A stretch of 64,000 nt of DNA from Microglena sp. YARC. Lineage: Eukaryota; Chlorophyta; Chlorophyceae; Chlamydomonadales; Chlamydomonadaceae. Positions 13,701 through 23,160 of the stretch are shown here, piece by piece. The notes beneath the pieces are model-generated. The model was not told where the DNA came from, made no database searches, and saw only the letters and a list, made by a program, of their open reading frames with translations. The stretch is taken from the NCBI GenBank assembly GCA_022414725.1, contig CM039464.1:17791405-17855404 (forward strand), written 5' to 3'. Made by a program: the position numbers and the translations under genes. The number at the start of each line of letters is the position of its first letter. Position 1 is the first letter of the stretch.

Positions 13701-16700
13701 CTCTAGGTGGGGTGGGCAAGTCTACCCATGACTGGCGCTACATGTTTCCCACCTACCCCAAGGTGAGATGATGGGCGTTGCTGGGGCTGGCCAGGACTGG
13801 GAAGTGTTAGGAAGTGGGTGGGTGGGAGGGGTGCTGTGTAGGTATGCATGTTTGTCTACCTGCCCCGACGCCTTATCTCTAGGGTGGGGTGGGCATCTAC
13901 CATTACTGGTGGTACATGTTTCCCACCTACCCAAGGGGAGGTGATGGAAGTGGTTGGGGCTGGGGCTGAGCCAGGACTCTGTTGCTAGAGGAAAGTGAAT
14001 GGTGTTGAAGGTAGGGGAGGAAAGGGGGCTGGGGGATACCAATAAAATCTTATTTTCCGGGCAGTGAGTACTATGGATCTAAGGTGAGTAAATTCTAAGT
14101 GAGGTACTATGGAGTCTAAGTGGAGTACTATGGATCTAAAGTGAGTACTATGGATCTAAGTTGTATTCTTCGAATAGAGAAATCAGCTGTAAGAGGATTG
14201 AGAGATAGATAGAGGATCATCTCATGGATGATTTTTTATCAAATGAGATATGGATGATTTTTTGTCAAATGAGATGATCCATCCATGGTCAAATGAGATA
14301 GATAGAGGATTGAGAGACAAATGGTTACAAAAAGCAGCTGCTAATCGGTAAATTGGAGCTTTACATGTATGCCTGTGTGTGGCAGTAGTGGGGGTTGGTA
14401 TTGGTTGGGCTTGGGGGTTGGGTAAGGAGGTGAGCGCTTGTTGAGGTGATGGACGTGGTTGAGGCTTGCCTAATTGTTACATTTTATTGGCAGGCCCTAA
14501 TTCTTAAACCCATCTTGTGCAGGGCATTTGACCTGATCATCTTTAGGGACTATGACACCCACAGGAGCAGTCTCCTCATCCATGGCTCTTTTTTTAAATC
14601 TGAAATGTATTTTTTTAGCTTTGTGGTTTCAGGCCTCCTCCAGGGACAGCGTTTTAGTGCTTTTAAAGCTATTTAGGGCCATTCAAGGCAAAAAAGAAAA
14701 ACAACTTATTTTTACTTTTGATCTATCTCCATAGGTGAATAAGTCCGAAAACGCCCTAAGTCGGTCCAAGAATATGATACAGAGCGGTACATGACCCAAA
14801 ATGCTCGGAATCGAATTCTGTCTGGCTCATATTGTTCGCCAAAGTGTCAGCTATGTGCGCAGCTACTTTTCGTCGCGTTGTTCGCATTGGTCGCGAGCAG
14901 CCTTGTTCGGCAGGCCGTTGCAGTACATCAATGTGCGATAATGTAGTTATACAAATCCACTTCGCGTCATAAACGAGGCCGCTCGAGCTATTCCGAAGAA
15001 AGGTACCTCGGGAAGAAAGGTTTATCGAACCCCTATTACAAGGTCGGAGGCTGCGCTTTCAGCCTTGGCCTAAGAATCAACTTCTGAAATAGCTGTACAT
15101 CTCAAGATTTCACCTTTCAGTGGCCTACCACACCATGGCCCAGGATTAGGGTGTGTTTTCAATGATCTACTCCAAAACAAAAACTGAGTTAAGAAGTGGA
15201 TGTTTTCAATGACAAATAAAAAAAGTTTGTTCTTCGAATTTTATTTTCAGACATAATTGACACATTTTGAATTTAAAAAAAAAAAATCTCCACGCTTATC
15301 TCAAGATAGAGCAAACTGAGGCCCAAAATGTTTCAATTGAGGCTGTGGCAGCTCTGACCTAGATTAGGACACCCACAAAATGTAAATAAATCAGGGTTTT
15401 GGGGGTACTCTCAACTGATACTGCCTGTGTACTGCTTTCCAAGACCTTCTGTAATAACTACTAGCAGGGAAAGACGTTACACAACATTTGTACCCAGTGT
15501 TCTTTTAAAATGGCTTGTTTCGTTCGCGATAGGCTCTGTATCACTTCATGCATAAAACCCGTATCGACTTAGGGAACCCCATAGTAACAAATTAGCATGT
15601 TTCCACATGACCTGAGTTCCCCACCATTATGAGAAAACCCAAATCCGAGTATTTATATGTTGAACTGATGTGGTTGGGCAACTTATTGGCAAAAAAACTT
15701 TTTTGTTTTGACTCAGGGCATGGGCTCAATCCATCTTTATCACTTCAGGGTACTGACTAGGCACCTATGGAGATAGCGATATTTTTTCGCAAAAACGGGG
15801 TCAAACTAGCAACCGCTATACATGGCGGTAAAAAGAAAACTGTTCTCATCCCTCATCCCCTCTCCTTACATTCTTCTCAGTACTCACCCTCTTATATAAG
15901 CGTGCTTAGCTTGACCACAATTACACATTCCCCGCCCCCACCCATGCCCCCCATCTTGTGCAGGGCATTGCGATACAATCATCTTCACGGGAGCAGGAAA
16001 CCCACAGGAAACTGTTTCCTCAACATTTCCTCTCATTACATTACTCTCATCCCCCACCCCTCTCATGTAAGCCCTGCTTAGCTTGACCCACACTTACAAT
16101 ACCCGCCCACCCCACCCCATCCCCCCATATTGTGCAGAGCATTCAACACGATCACCTTCAGGAACTACAAAACCCTTAGTAACTGTCTTTATCACCCTCA
16201 TCCCCTCACCCCTCTCACTACATCCCTCTCATTACCTCACCCTCTCATCCCCGTCATGTGCAGTGCATTCGACATGGTCATCTTCTGGGACTACAAAACC
16301 CACATGAACTGATTCCTCATCCCATCATCCCTCTCATTATATTACTCTCATTACCCCCCCACCCCCCCACCCCCACACACACACACACCTGCCCCATCAT
16401 GTGCAGGCATTGGACATGGTCATCTTCAGGGACTACGAAACCACATGAAGTGTCTCCTCATCCCCTCACCCCTCTCATTACATTTACTCTCATCCCTCAC
16501 CCCTCTCATATAAGCCCTGCTTAGCTTGACCCACACTTACAAGACCCCCCCCCCCACACACACACCCATCATGTGCAGGGCAGTCGACATGGTCACCTTC
16601 AGGGAATACGAACCCCACCGGAACTGCTTCCTCATTCCTCTCATTACATCCCTCTCATTACCCTCCATTCGCATTCGACATGCGTTCACCTTCAGGACTA

Positions 16701-17027
16701 CGACACCCACAGTAACTGTCTCCTCATCCCCTTATCCCTCTCATTACATCCCTGTGAGTACCTGACCCTCTCATCCCCTTCATGTGTAGGGCCTTCGACA
16801 TGGTCATCTTCAGGGACTATGAACCCCACAGGAACTGCTTCCTCACCCTCATCCTCGAGTTCGATCGCATCATCCGCCCTGGTGGCTACCTGGTGTTCAG
16901 TGGGGAAGGTTTCGCTGAAGAGCTAGACCCCAAAAATATCGGCCTGTTGGGTTGGAGGCTTTGCTCTGCAGCCTCAGCCAACCCTGACCTCAAAAACCTT
17001 CAAATATATGAGAAGGTGGTGGTGTAG
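1486..17027 (+). CDS. Gene A: DUF248/PMT-like putative SAM-dependent methyltransferase, multi-exon, 5' incomplete
   Basis: Exons placed by GT-AG borders and homology: 1486-1639, 2596-2652, 4744-4864, 7587-7644, 8540-8576, 11411-11601, 13157-13415 and 16790-17027 (TAG stop). The first carries the SAM-site-like GAGVCGLGAEV and SYAPHDTHASQVQVCAERGVP, matching the plant PMT (DUF248) pattern. Exon 3 has EVDRVLRPGGYFAIFAE, exon 4 MGWKMMTDK, exon 6 ends VITNVLDGNSQ, exon 7 has GEVGIYHDWCYMFPTYPR, and exon 8 has EFDRIIRPGGYLVF. The two RPGGY half-motifs are typical of the duplicated methyltransferase fold of this family, known in plants as Golgi-type wall-polysaccharide methyltransferases. Phases agree at exons 1-2, 2-3, 3-4, 5-6, 6-7 and 7-8. 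The 4-5 join does not fit, so at least one exon between 7,645 and 8,540 is missed. Exon 7 has a one-base deletion near 13,175 relative to its own decayed copy at 12,757. Confidence 0.8.
1640..2595 (+). repeat. Intron of gene A: poly-G tract and C-rich 20-bp minisatellite
   Basis: A nearly pure G run fills about 1,665-1,731. From about 1,955 to 2,590 a roughly 20-bp unit (cacccctcataacccaccag and variants) repeats some 30 times up to the acceptor of the exon at 2,596. No coding signal apart from frames that read through the repeats. Confidence 0.8.
2653..4743 (+). repeat. Intron of gene A: (CAC)n DNA with dead copies of exons 2 and 3
   Basis: A copy of the 3' edge of exon 2 with its donor lies at about 2,823-2,850. 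Dead copies of exon 3 lie near 3,360-3,437, 4,100-4,190, 4,310-4,396 and 4,487-4,556. Each has the acceptor ccttgtaggcattgggtgcag or a variant; the copies at 4,100 and 4,310 lost the bases coding LRPGGYF. The intact exon at 4,744 is the last of the array. Between them are long CAC/CCA microsatellites that give false His/Thr-rich frames. A GC-rich dispersed repeat sits at about 3,165-3,310. Confidence 0.75.
5389..5611 (+). mobile_element. hAT-like MITE, copy 1 (223 bp)
   Basis: The element starts CAGTGTTT and ends AAACACTG. It is flanked by GGCACCGG (5,381-5,388) and GGCATCGG (5,612-5,619), an 8-bp target duplication with one difference. It has no coding capacity. Two further copies are at 33,246 and 33,819. 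CAGTG-type ends with 8-bp target duplications are the hallmark of hAT-superfamily elements; the autonomous partner is not in the window. Confidence 0.88.
6045..6252 (+). repeat. Dispersed repeat R2, forward copy
   Basis: The sequence from gcggagccccctcttcaagg to the cgcgtcgcttgcgacgctgc end is repeated in reverse at 7,143-7,345. Part of it recurs near 17,757-17,890 (reverse) and 26,930-27,050 (forward). It contains small palindromes such as cgtcgcttgcgacg. No clear target duplication was found, so its class is open. Confidence 0.6.
7143..7345 (-). repeat. Dispersed repeat R2, reverse copy
   Basis: Reverse complement of the repeat at 6,045-6,252 with scattered differences. Short frames on both copies are shadows of the repeat. 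Confidence 0.6.
7587..8195 (+). repeat. Array of exon 4 of gene A: one intact and four altered copies
   Basis: The first copy (7,587-7,644) has acceptor, TEHWTQSMGWKMMTDKNSK and donor. Further copies end with donor-like borders near 7,782, 7,920, 8,057 and 8,195. They translate as RWEMVTEKDSR, GWKMVTEKDSR, GWKMVTEKKSR and GWKMMAEKNSK. Protein sense is partly kept, so which copy is spliced cannot be settled from sequence alone. Confidence 0.75.
8200..8480 (+). repeat. 24-bp minisatellite in gene A intron
   Basis: Units of the type ccaatgcatctcaacaaacc repeat about ten times. No gene seen. Confidence 0.7.
8537..9710 (+). repeat. Array of exon 5 of gene A: about eight copies
   Basis: Copies of a short exon (GVGAVPMTPCVK, acceptor ctgcag, donor gtaag) occur at about 8,540, 8,670, 8,985, 9,105, 9,225, 9,352, 9,568 and 9,670. 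The first is best preserved; later ones change tgcgtcaagg to tgcttcaagg. AT-rich aataaata stretches separate them. Confidence 0.75.
9745..10885 (+). repeat. 85-bp satellite in gene A intron, about 13 units
   Basis: The unit contains gctgctttttgttgctgtgg, gtagatctttgtgagtgtgc and the palindrome atgtgcacatatgcacat. Units start near 9,749, 9,834, 9,919, 10,004 and so on, at 85-bp spacing, with deletions in the last three. Because 85 is not a multiple of three and the unit lacks stops on the minus strand, long false minus-strand frames (up to 451 codons) run through it. Confidence 0.9.
10990..12210 (+). repeat. Array around exon 6 of gene A, in CA-rich DNA
   Basis: Copies of the 5' edge (ggggatgtgg..cagccctcctt..cgcaag) lie before the intact exon at about 11,140 and 11,270. 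Copies of its 3' edge (coding VKVLGGEKSKVITNVLDGNSQ) lie after it at about 11,700, 11,866, 12,005 and 12,150. Array units therefore sit on both sides of the working exon and each side repeats only the nearest splice border. Long C runs and (CA)n fill the gaps. Confidence 0.75.
12290..13960 (+). repeat. Array around exon 7 of gene A, in CCA-rich DNA
   Basis: Copies of the 5' part (GGVLAAAVRAVLPFAWVLGV, then QPVTSTEY) occur at 12,757 and 12,941 before the full exon at 13,157. Copies of the 3' edge (coding GVGIYHDWxYMFPTYP) follow at about 13,515, 13,700 and 13,880. The copy at 12,757 keeps a clean frame where the full exon has lost one base. Confidence 0.75.
13961..15830 (+). other. Intron of gene A without recognisable gene
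   Basis: Short repeats of ctatggatctaagtgagta (14,060-14,170) and of atgagatagatagaggat (14,190-14,310) are present. A lone copy of the start of exon 8 sits at 14,518-14,580. From 14,700 to 15,830 the sequence is less repetitive, AT-richer and without long frames; I recognise nothing in it. Confidence 0.5.
15831..16789 (+). repeat. Array of the 5' edge of exon 8 of gene A
   Basis: Copies of the acceptor plus the bases coding AFDMVIFRDYEPHRN occur near 15,957, 16,132, 16,256, 16,400, 16,572, 16,667 and finally 16,787, which continues into the terminal exon. Spacers are ctctcattacatcc- and ctcatcccctcacc-type repeats. Confidence 0.8.
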
Positions 17028-17049
17028 GCCCTTCCTTCGCCTCTCTGTC

Positions 17050-17320
17050 CTATCTGTCCCTCCCTCCCCATAGGCCTGTTGGGTTGGAGGCTTCGCTCTG
17101 CAGCCTCAGCCAACCCTGACCTCAAAAACCTTCAAATATATGAGATGGTGGTGGTGCTGGCGTGTGTGGTTAAGGTGGGTGGTGTAGGCCTTCCTTTCTT
17201 CTCTGTCCTATCTGTCCCTCCCTCCCCATAGACCTGTCAAGTTGGAGGCTAGGCTCAGTAGCCTCACCCAAACTGACCTCAAGAACCTTCAACTGCATGA
17301 GCAGGTGGTGGTGTAGGTAT
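17050..17320 (+). repeat. Two copies of the end of the last exon of gene A
   Basis: Segments coding LLGWRLRSAASANPDLKNLQ recur at about 17,072-17,150 and, more decayed, at 17,230-17,316. They continue the exon-edge array past the stop codon of the gene. Confidence 0.75.
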
Positions 17321-17525
17321 GTGTGGTGAAGGTGGTGCATCCCCCGTGCGGTACCCACGGAAGCCAGGGAGTACACTAAGCGGATTAGACAGTTTGAAGA
17401 CTTGTTCATGCAATGGTGGACTTGTCTAAAGCCGTCCTTTTGAAAGTTGGAAAGGGGGTTGGTTTACAGCGGGGGGGGGTAGGGGGGGGGGGAGTTGTCT
17501 AAAGCCGACGTTGGAAAGTTGGAAA

Positions 17526-17563
<38 letters not shown>

Positions 17564-18765
17564 TAAAGCTGACGTTAGAAAGTTTGGAAGAGGGGGGGTT
17601 AGGTTACAGGGGGGGGGGGGGGGGGGGGGAAGCCTGACGTTAGAAAGTTGGACAGGGGGGGGGGGGTATGAATCAGACTTCAGAAAGCTTGTTCAATGCC
17701 CCATAGGGGTTTGGGCACCGATGCCACACGTACGTGGTGTGGCACACTAAAAATTAATAGGCGGCGTCGCAAGCGATGCGGAAAATTGCCAGAGAGTGTT
17801 GGCTATCGGAGCGACAGGTGGCAAAGGAATTGTGTGCAGCAGAATGAAGCCACTTCGTTACGAGACAGTTAGTTGAGACGTGTGGTCGGGCATGTCCAGG
17901 TGCGTCTGCTGACCAACAGTCGAAGCAATGCATAGTGTAGGTGGTAGTGTGGTGCAGATATAGGATACTATTGTTTTAGCTTCCGTGTATTATGTCGTGG
18001 TGGCCAAAAGGCGAGGGGGATGGGTATAAATAATCCCTCTTTCCGGCCTGGGCTGAATCATGCTAGAGATAAATAAATAAAAAGTGGGGAGGATGGACAG
18101 AATAAACAAATAATTTGGTTGCATCTCGCCACAAAGTCATCGTCATACCTACATCCTAGCTAAATGGCGGGACAGGGACCGGCATACCTCTCTCAGCCAG
18201 GTTCCACTTCCATTATCTGATGGATTGACTTGAACTTGTACTTATAATTTCACCAGGCAACTTGGCTGTTCGCCAATGTTAATAAATTTGTAAGATTATT
18301 AACTTATTGGATTGTTCCGGGAGGGGTGACATACAAAAAATATCTAGTACCCCCTTTCAGAAAAAAGTTGGAAGAGTCAAAAAGGGGGGGGGGGGGGGGG
18401 GGTACCCACCCCACCCAAATTTAGATAAAACCTAGCCTATGTTGTGGCAAATCATCTCCTTTAGTACCCTGCATTTTCAAAACCCCAGGGAATGTTGTGG
18501 ATTGTTTTTAAACATGACCTGAACACGATTACAAATTAATCCAATATGCACCCTAGATAGCTCAATATTTTAGCTTCCTTATAGTTCCTTGCTTTCCTTC
18601 AACATCGTTTGATAAATTCATAACTGCACTTGCCTGGGTATTGGCCTGTAACCTGCATGGGCTTGCTACATGAAACCCACCAAAAGGTCTAAATGCAATG
18701 CCCGTCTGAGCCCGCCATGATTATGGAAGCTATTGTTAAGTTGGTTTAGGCCCCCTACTAGACCT
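17321..18765. other. Intergenic stretch: poly-G tracts and repeat remnants
   Basis: G runs occur at about 17,470, 17,527-17,561, 17,608-17,628 and 18,385-18,402, with gacgttagaaagttgga-type units between. A fragment of repeat R2 (reverse) is at 17,757-17,890. No convincing frame. Confidence 0.5.
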
Positions 18766-19330
18766 TCAACTTGCTCTCTGGTCCCCAAAAAGCACATCAG
18801 ACAAGAAACTATAGTCGAGGCTTCGAGGCTGTCGAGGCTTCAACTTGCTCATCACAGCTGCTATGTGTGCCACCTCGTAAGCCCCAATTGGGGGTACTTG
18901 AGCCACACCACTGTGCTTTTCCTTGTGGTGGGACTCCATTCCGTACTTCCATACGGTGGCTGAGCAGTGGGGGCACACAAGCGGGGTGTTGGTGCATGCC
19001 GCCTTATCACCCAAGTTGGCCCTCTGGCTGTACTTCTTGAAGTAGTAAGCCTTGCAGATTATGACTGCTTGCTGTCCCTTGTTGATGCTTGGGCCTGAGT
19101 ACCTTTGCAGAACTTATTGTGCTGCTCGAACTGTTGCAACCCTGCGAAATCAGTTGCCGACCGAGCACAAAGAGGACATGTGCATCCGTCATCGTCGTCA
19201 GACAGCAGTCGGCTATTGCTCAGGTCGACATGCTGCCTCTTGGATGGACTTTCGTCGTGAATAGACTCCTCGATGGACCCATTCGACTTTGCAATGCTAA
19301 TTGATTCTTCAATGCCAAAACCAGACGAGG
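18766..19330 (-). pseudogene. Zinc-finger ORF, probably frame-broken
   Basis: On the minus strand the upstream part (to about 19,062) codes for CTCPLCARSATDFAGLQQF followed by an EQHNKFC pattern. The downstream frame (to 18,766) codes for the C2H2-like CPHCSATVWKYGMESHHKEKH. The two parts are in different frames, joining near 19,060-19,070. Two zinc-binding patterns in succession suggest a nucleic-acid-binding protein or a transposase fragment. I cannot name the family. An intron instead of a frameshift is possible. Confidence 0.4.
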
Positions 19331-22300
19331 ATAAGCAGCAGATCGCCGGTACAGCAAGGTTCCAAACTTGAACTTGAACTCGAAATCGAGCTTGAATTAC
19401 ATAGCATGTGTCTGGAAAGTATGGAATTGGAACGCTTGTATTAAGACGAAGTCGGTGCACTTCTCCAGAGATGAAATGGAGCAGTCGGGAAAAAGTTGGT
19501 AAGGGCTGTAGGGGGGGGGGGGGGTACCCCCGAGAAGGTGCCCAGAATATCGCCGGACCCGGGGGTATCGATAGATCACGTGATCCCCTAATAGAAACCA
19601 CTGCCCGATACCCCAACATGGGCCGTGCCAGACTTTCTATGGCTCCTGGCATCCTCATGGATTGTCACACGTTTTATAGCCTCCTGTTGGCTGCTCACAC
19701 ACCGTCCTCCAAGCCCCCCCCCCCCCCTCATGCGATACCCACAGAAACACGAACTTGAATAGTAGGGGGCCCTGGCGGGTCCCCTGGAGGTCGGCCCCGG
19801 GGGTGGGGTATGGAACACGATGGCTTCTGGGTTTGTAGTTCAGTTGTCTAAAATTGTTACATTTCTTGTTGAATGTTGAAAAATATGACGAAGTTGTCCA
19901 CGTGGGTATGCCAAGGTGAAATGACGTGCAGCGGGAGACATTTGCTAATTGCAATCGCCAAAAACTTGATCGTTTGAAATATTTAACGTAGATTGTCATG
20001 TTATGTTTTATTTCTAGGCTTGGCATCCAATGGTATGCTTTTACTTGTAGAACTTGGAGAACTGTAAGAGAGCCGTCATGTATATGTCATTTATTGTACC
20101 AGGTGTGTGGGTGCAGTTGAGGCGGATGCATGCCTCAAAAACTTTCCTGGGCTGTTTCTGATGGATGTGGGACATGGTTTCCGTGTGTCTACGATAAGAG
20201 CTTGTTAGTCAGCTGTTGTATTGGACATGCTCCAGGTCCCTAGATTGAGTCCACAGGGCAGGAGGGAAACGACAAATGAAAAAACCGCGTCTACAGTCCG
20301 CAACCCTGAGATCCGTACGCGAAGAAGTGCACTCCGGGGCAAGCTTTCGACAGCAGGTTGGTTCCCAAAGTGCACCATTTTGCCGCAGGTACAGCAACTC
20401 CCAAGAAAGTTGAGAAGCGAAGTTGCTCTTCGACCATTGGAGTTGCTTTGCGGATATTGAACTTGCTTTCAGACTATCCAAACTGCTTTGCAACTATTGG
20501 ACGTGCGAGGCTTTGCATGTACTGGTGTTGCGACTATTCAACTTGCTTTGCGACTTTCGAAATCCGCAGCCCTGAGATCGGTACGCGGATAAGTGCCCTC
20601 AGAGGTCGATTCCATGCGAAAGAAGTCGGTTAAACCGTTTCTTGGGAGGATTTGAGGATTTGAGGATTTGACGATTTCGCGTGAAGTATCGCATACGTCT
20701 GTCCCCCTTAGGGGTCCGTCCAACTTGGTTCCATGGCTCCAGACTTTAAGGCTGCTTGTCGTCTTCGACAGTTACATAATCAATTCAAATCAAAGCGTTC
20801 TTATCAAAATTTATTCGATCCATTATCTTCATACATTCATTGATAAACTATGCAACTTTTCTCGACATTCCACCTCTGGATTGCACGTCAAGTAATGTGA
20901 AGGACTCGTTTTGTTCTTGGGTTGGGAAATCATGTTATGATCATTACGTCTCGCAACCCAAAGAATTTCCTCGCTCCATTAAAAATCACATGAACTTCAC
21001 AAAGGACTTGAGCTTGAACTTGAAATTCTAAGCCCACCATCGGTGGCCCCCCATCCCACCCTCCCAACCATCCTAGCCACGCCAGTAGTCCAACACTCCC
21101 ATCATGTTTCGAGACTCTCGACCCACCAGTCTCCCTGCGACCCACCCGGTGCGACCCACCCACGGACCACGATTCATGTGGCCACGCCACCTCCCGTTAC
21201 TACCCCTCCCCTCATCCACCACCTAACCTCCTGCTCTGGCGCTCATGCCCATCCTCGCGCATTACCCCCCTTGCCTCCTCGCAATTCTCCTCCTTCTCCT
21301 TATGGCGCTTCGAACCAACGCTACCGCCGGGCAGTGCCGAGGCATGACCGGTATACGCTCCCGCCCCTCGATAAAACCGATGGCCGCGACCAGGGGCAGA
21401 AGTAAGGTGCATGCGGCATCGGAACAATCTAGCACTGCTGCACCAACGGAATGGTGCGGGCGGTGGTGGAGGCGGTGTTCTTTAGCTATCATCGTATTTA
21501 GCTGTCATCGTTTTAACAATGAACATGCAGATGTAGTACCCTGGTGGATGATCTGTGGCTTGTTATCCGTTCTCCTTTCTCCTTGTGTGGTTCACGTTAC
21601 TCCGTAACGTGAATTGCTATGCTTATATGTTGCTCAAATCTTAGTGCCTTTACTTAATCTTAGTGCCTTAACTTAATCTTAGTGCCAAGTTTAATAGACT
21701 TTCACAAGGAATGTGAATTTGTAATCAATTTGTTCGAAAATGAAAAGAAGAAAAAATGTTCTCCTTTCCCTGCTCTCTGGTTCTATCCAGGGTAATTCCA
21801 AGCGCACACTTTTGCACGCTGGCGCAGCAAGCAATTTTTGCGTTTTTTGCACTACAAAGCGCAGTTTTTTTGTTTGCTTTGGTTAAAGCGCTGGCCAATT
21901 TGGTCAATGGAAGTACCCTGGTTCTATCATTATGTGGACATTCTGAAATATCATTCTTAAAAATGTTCAGATAATTAAACACATTATTAAGTCTTAAGCT
22001 AAGAGGAAACAAGCTTAGCGAACCAGATATATTGTACGGTCATACCCTAACCAAATAAACCCAACATGGTAGCCATTCTCCAGTATGTACACATGCATGC
22101 AAACGGGAGGGTTCCCTTGATCTCACGTCCTGTGGCAGATCGTACAATTTTCCAAATTTTTATTGTACCCTTATAACATGCAACACACCACCACCCAAAC
22201 ACTAACCACTACCACCACCCACACACCACATACCACCAACACCACCACCTCCACCACCACCACACACCACACACACCATCACCACCCACACACCACCACA

Positions 22301-22440
22301 CACCACACACACCATCACCACCCATAAACCCACACACCACCACACACCACCACCACACACCACCACCACCACCACCACCACCACCCATACATTTTTGTAT
22401 TGTACCCTTATAACATGCAACCCGGGTTGAACACACCAAT
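19331..22440. other. Stretch with no recognised gene
   Basis: Includes G and C runs near 19,510 and 19,717, and two related blocks at 20,297-20,345 and 20,559-20,612 (cctgagatc-gtacgcg). A tcttagtgccttaacttaa repeat is near 21,640-21,690. A (CCA)n tract at 22,180-22,390 leads to gene B. Frames here are short and not conserved-looking. Confidence 0.4.
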
Positions 22441-23160
22441 CATGGTTGCATACGATTTTCACAATCTTGTTTTTTTGTGTTAATAACTTGTGTGTGAGTT
22501 TTTGTGTGTGTGGTGTATGTGTCACCACCTTCTCCACCATCAACACTTCCACCACCACATGCACACTCATCTCCCCTGCACACAGCATCCCCACCACATG
22601 CACACCCACCTTGCATCCTCCCACCATCCCCCCCACCCCCACCCACCCCACCACATGTACACCCACCTTGCATCCTCCCCCCCCCCCCCCCCACCACCAC
22701 CACCACCACCCCTAGGTTCCAGAAGACTGTTGAGTTGCCTGCCTTCCCTTGCGGTAGCCATATCATGACTCGCTCCATCTACTAGGCATGCTCTGATTTG
22801 ACTAGGTTTACCCTCACTTTCACCACCCTCACCACAACATGCACACTCATCTCCTCTACCCACCCCACCTCTCACAAACCCACCCCCCACCCCACCACCT
22901 CCCACCACCCCCCCCACGTCCCCCCCCCACCCCCCACCACAGTACCACACCACCCCTAGGTTCCAGAAGACTGTTGCGTTGCCCGCTTCCCTTGCGGTAG
23001 CCATATCGTGGCTCGCTCCATCTACTAGACATGCACTGATTTGGCTGGGTTACCCTCACTGTCACCACCTTCACCACCTTCACCACCACATGCACATTCA
23101 TCTCCCCCACCTCACCCCACCCCACCCCAACTATTACAAACCCACCCCCACCACCCCTAG
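22441..23160 (+). repeat. Two decayed copies of the first recognised exon of gene B
   Basis: Copies of the acceptor and the bases coding [22 protein letters not shown] stand at 22,716 and 22,959. Each stops right after atctactag, where the working exon reads atctacgaa. C-rich spacers (cccccaccaccacc) repeat between them. Confidence 0.8.

Noticed and set aside
21725..22012. 95-codon minus frame and 72-codon plus frame near 21.8 kb
   Set aside because: No recognisable family, no splice context, and both strands open equally; not enough to call a gene.
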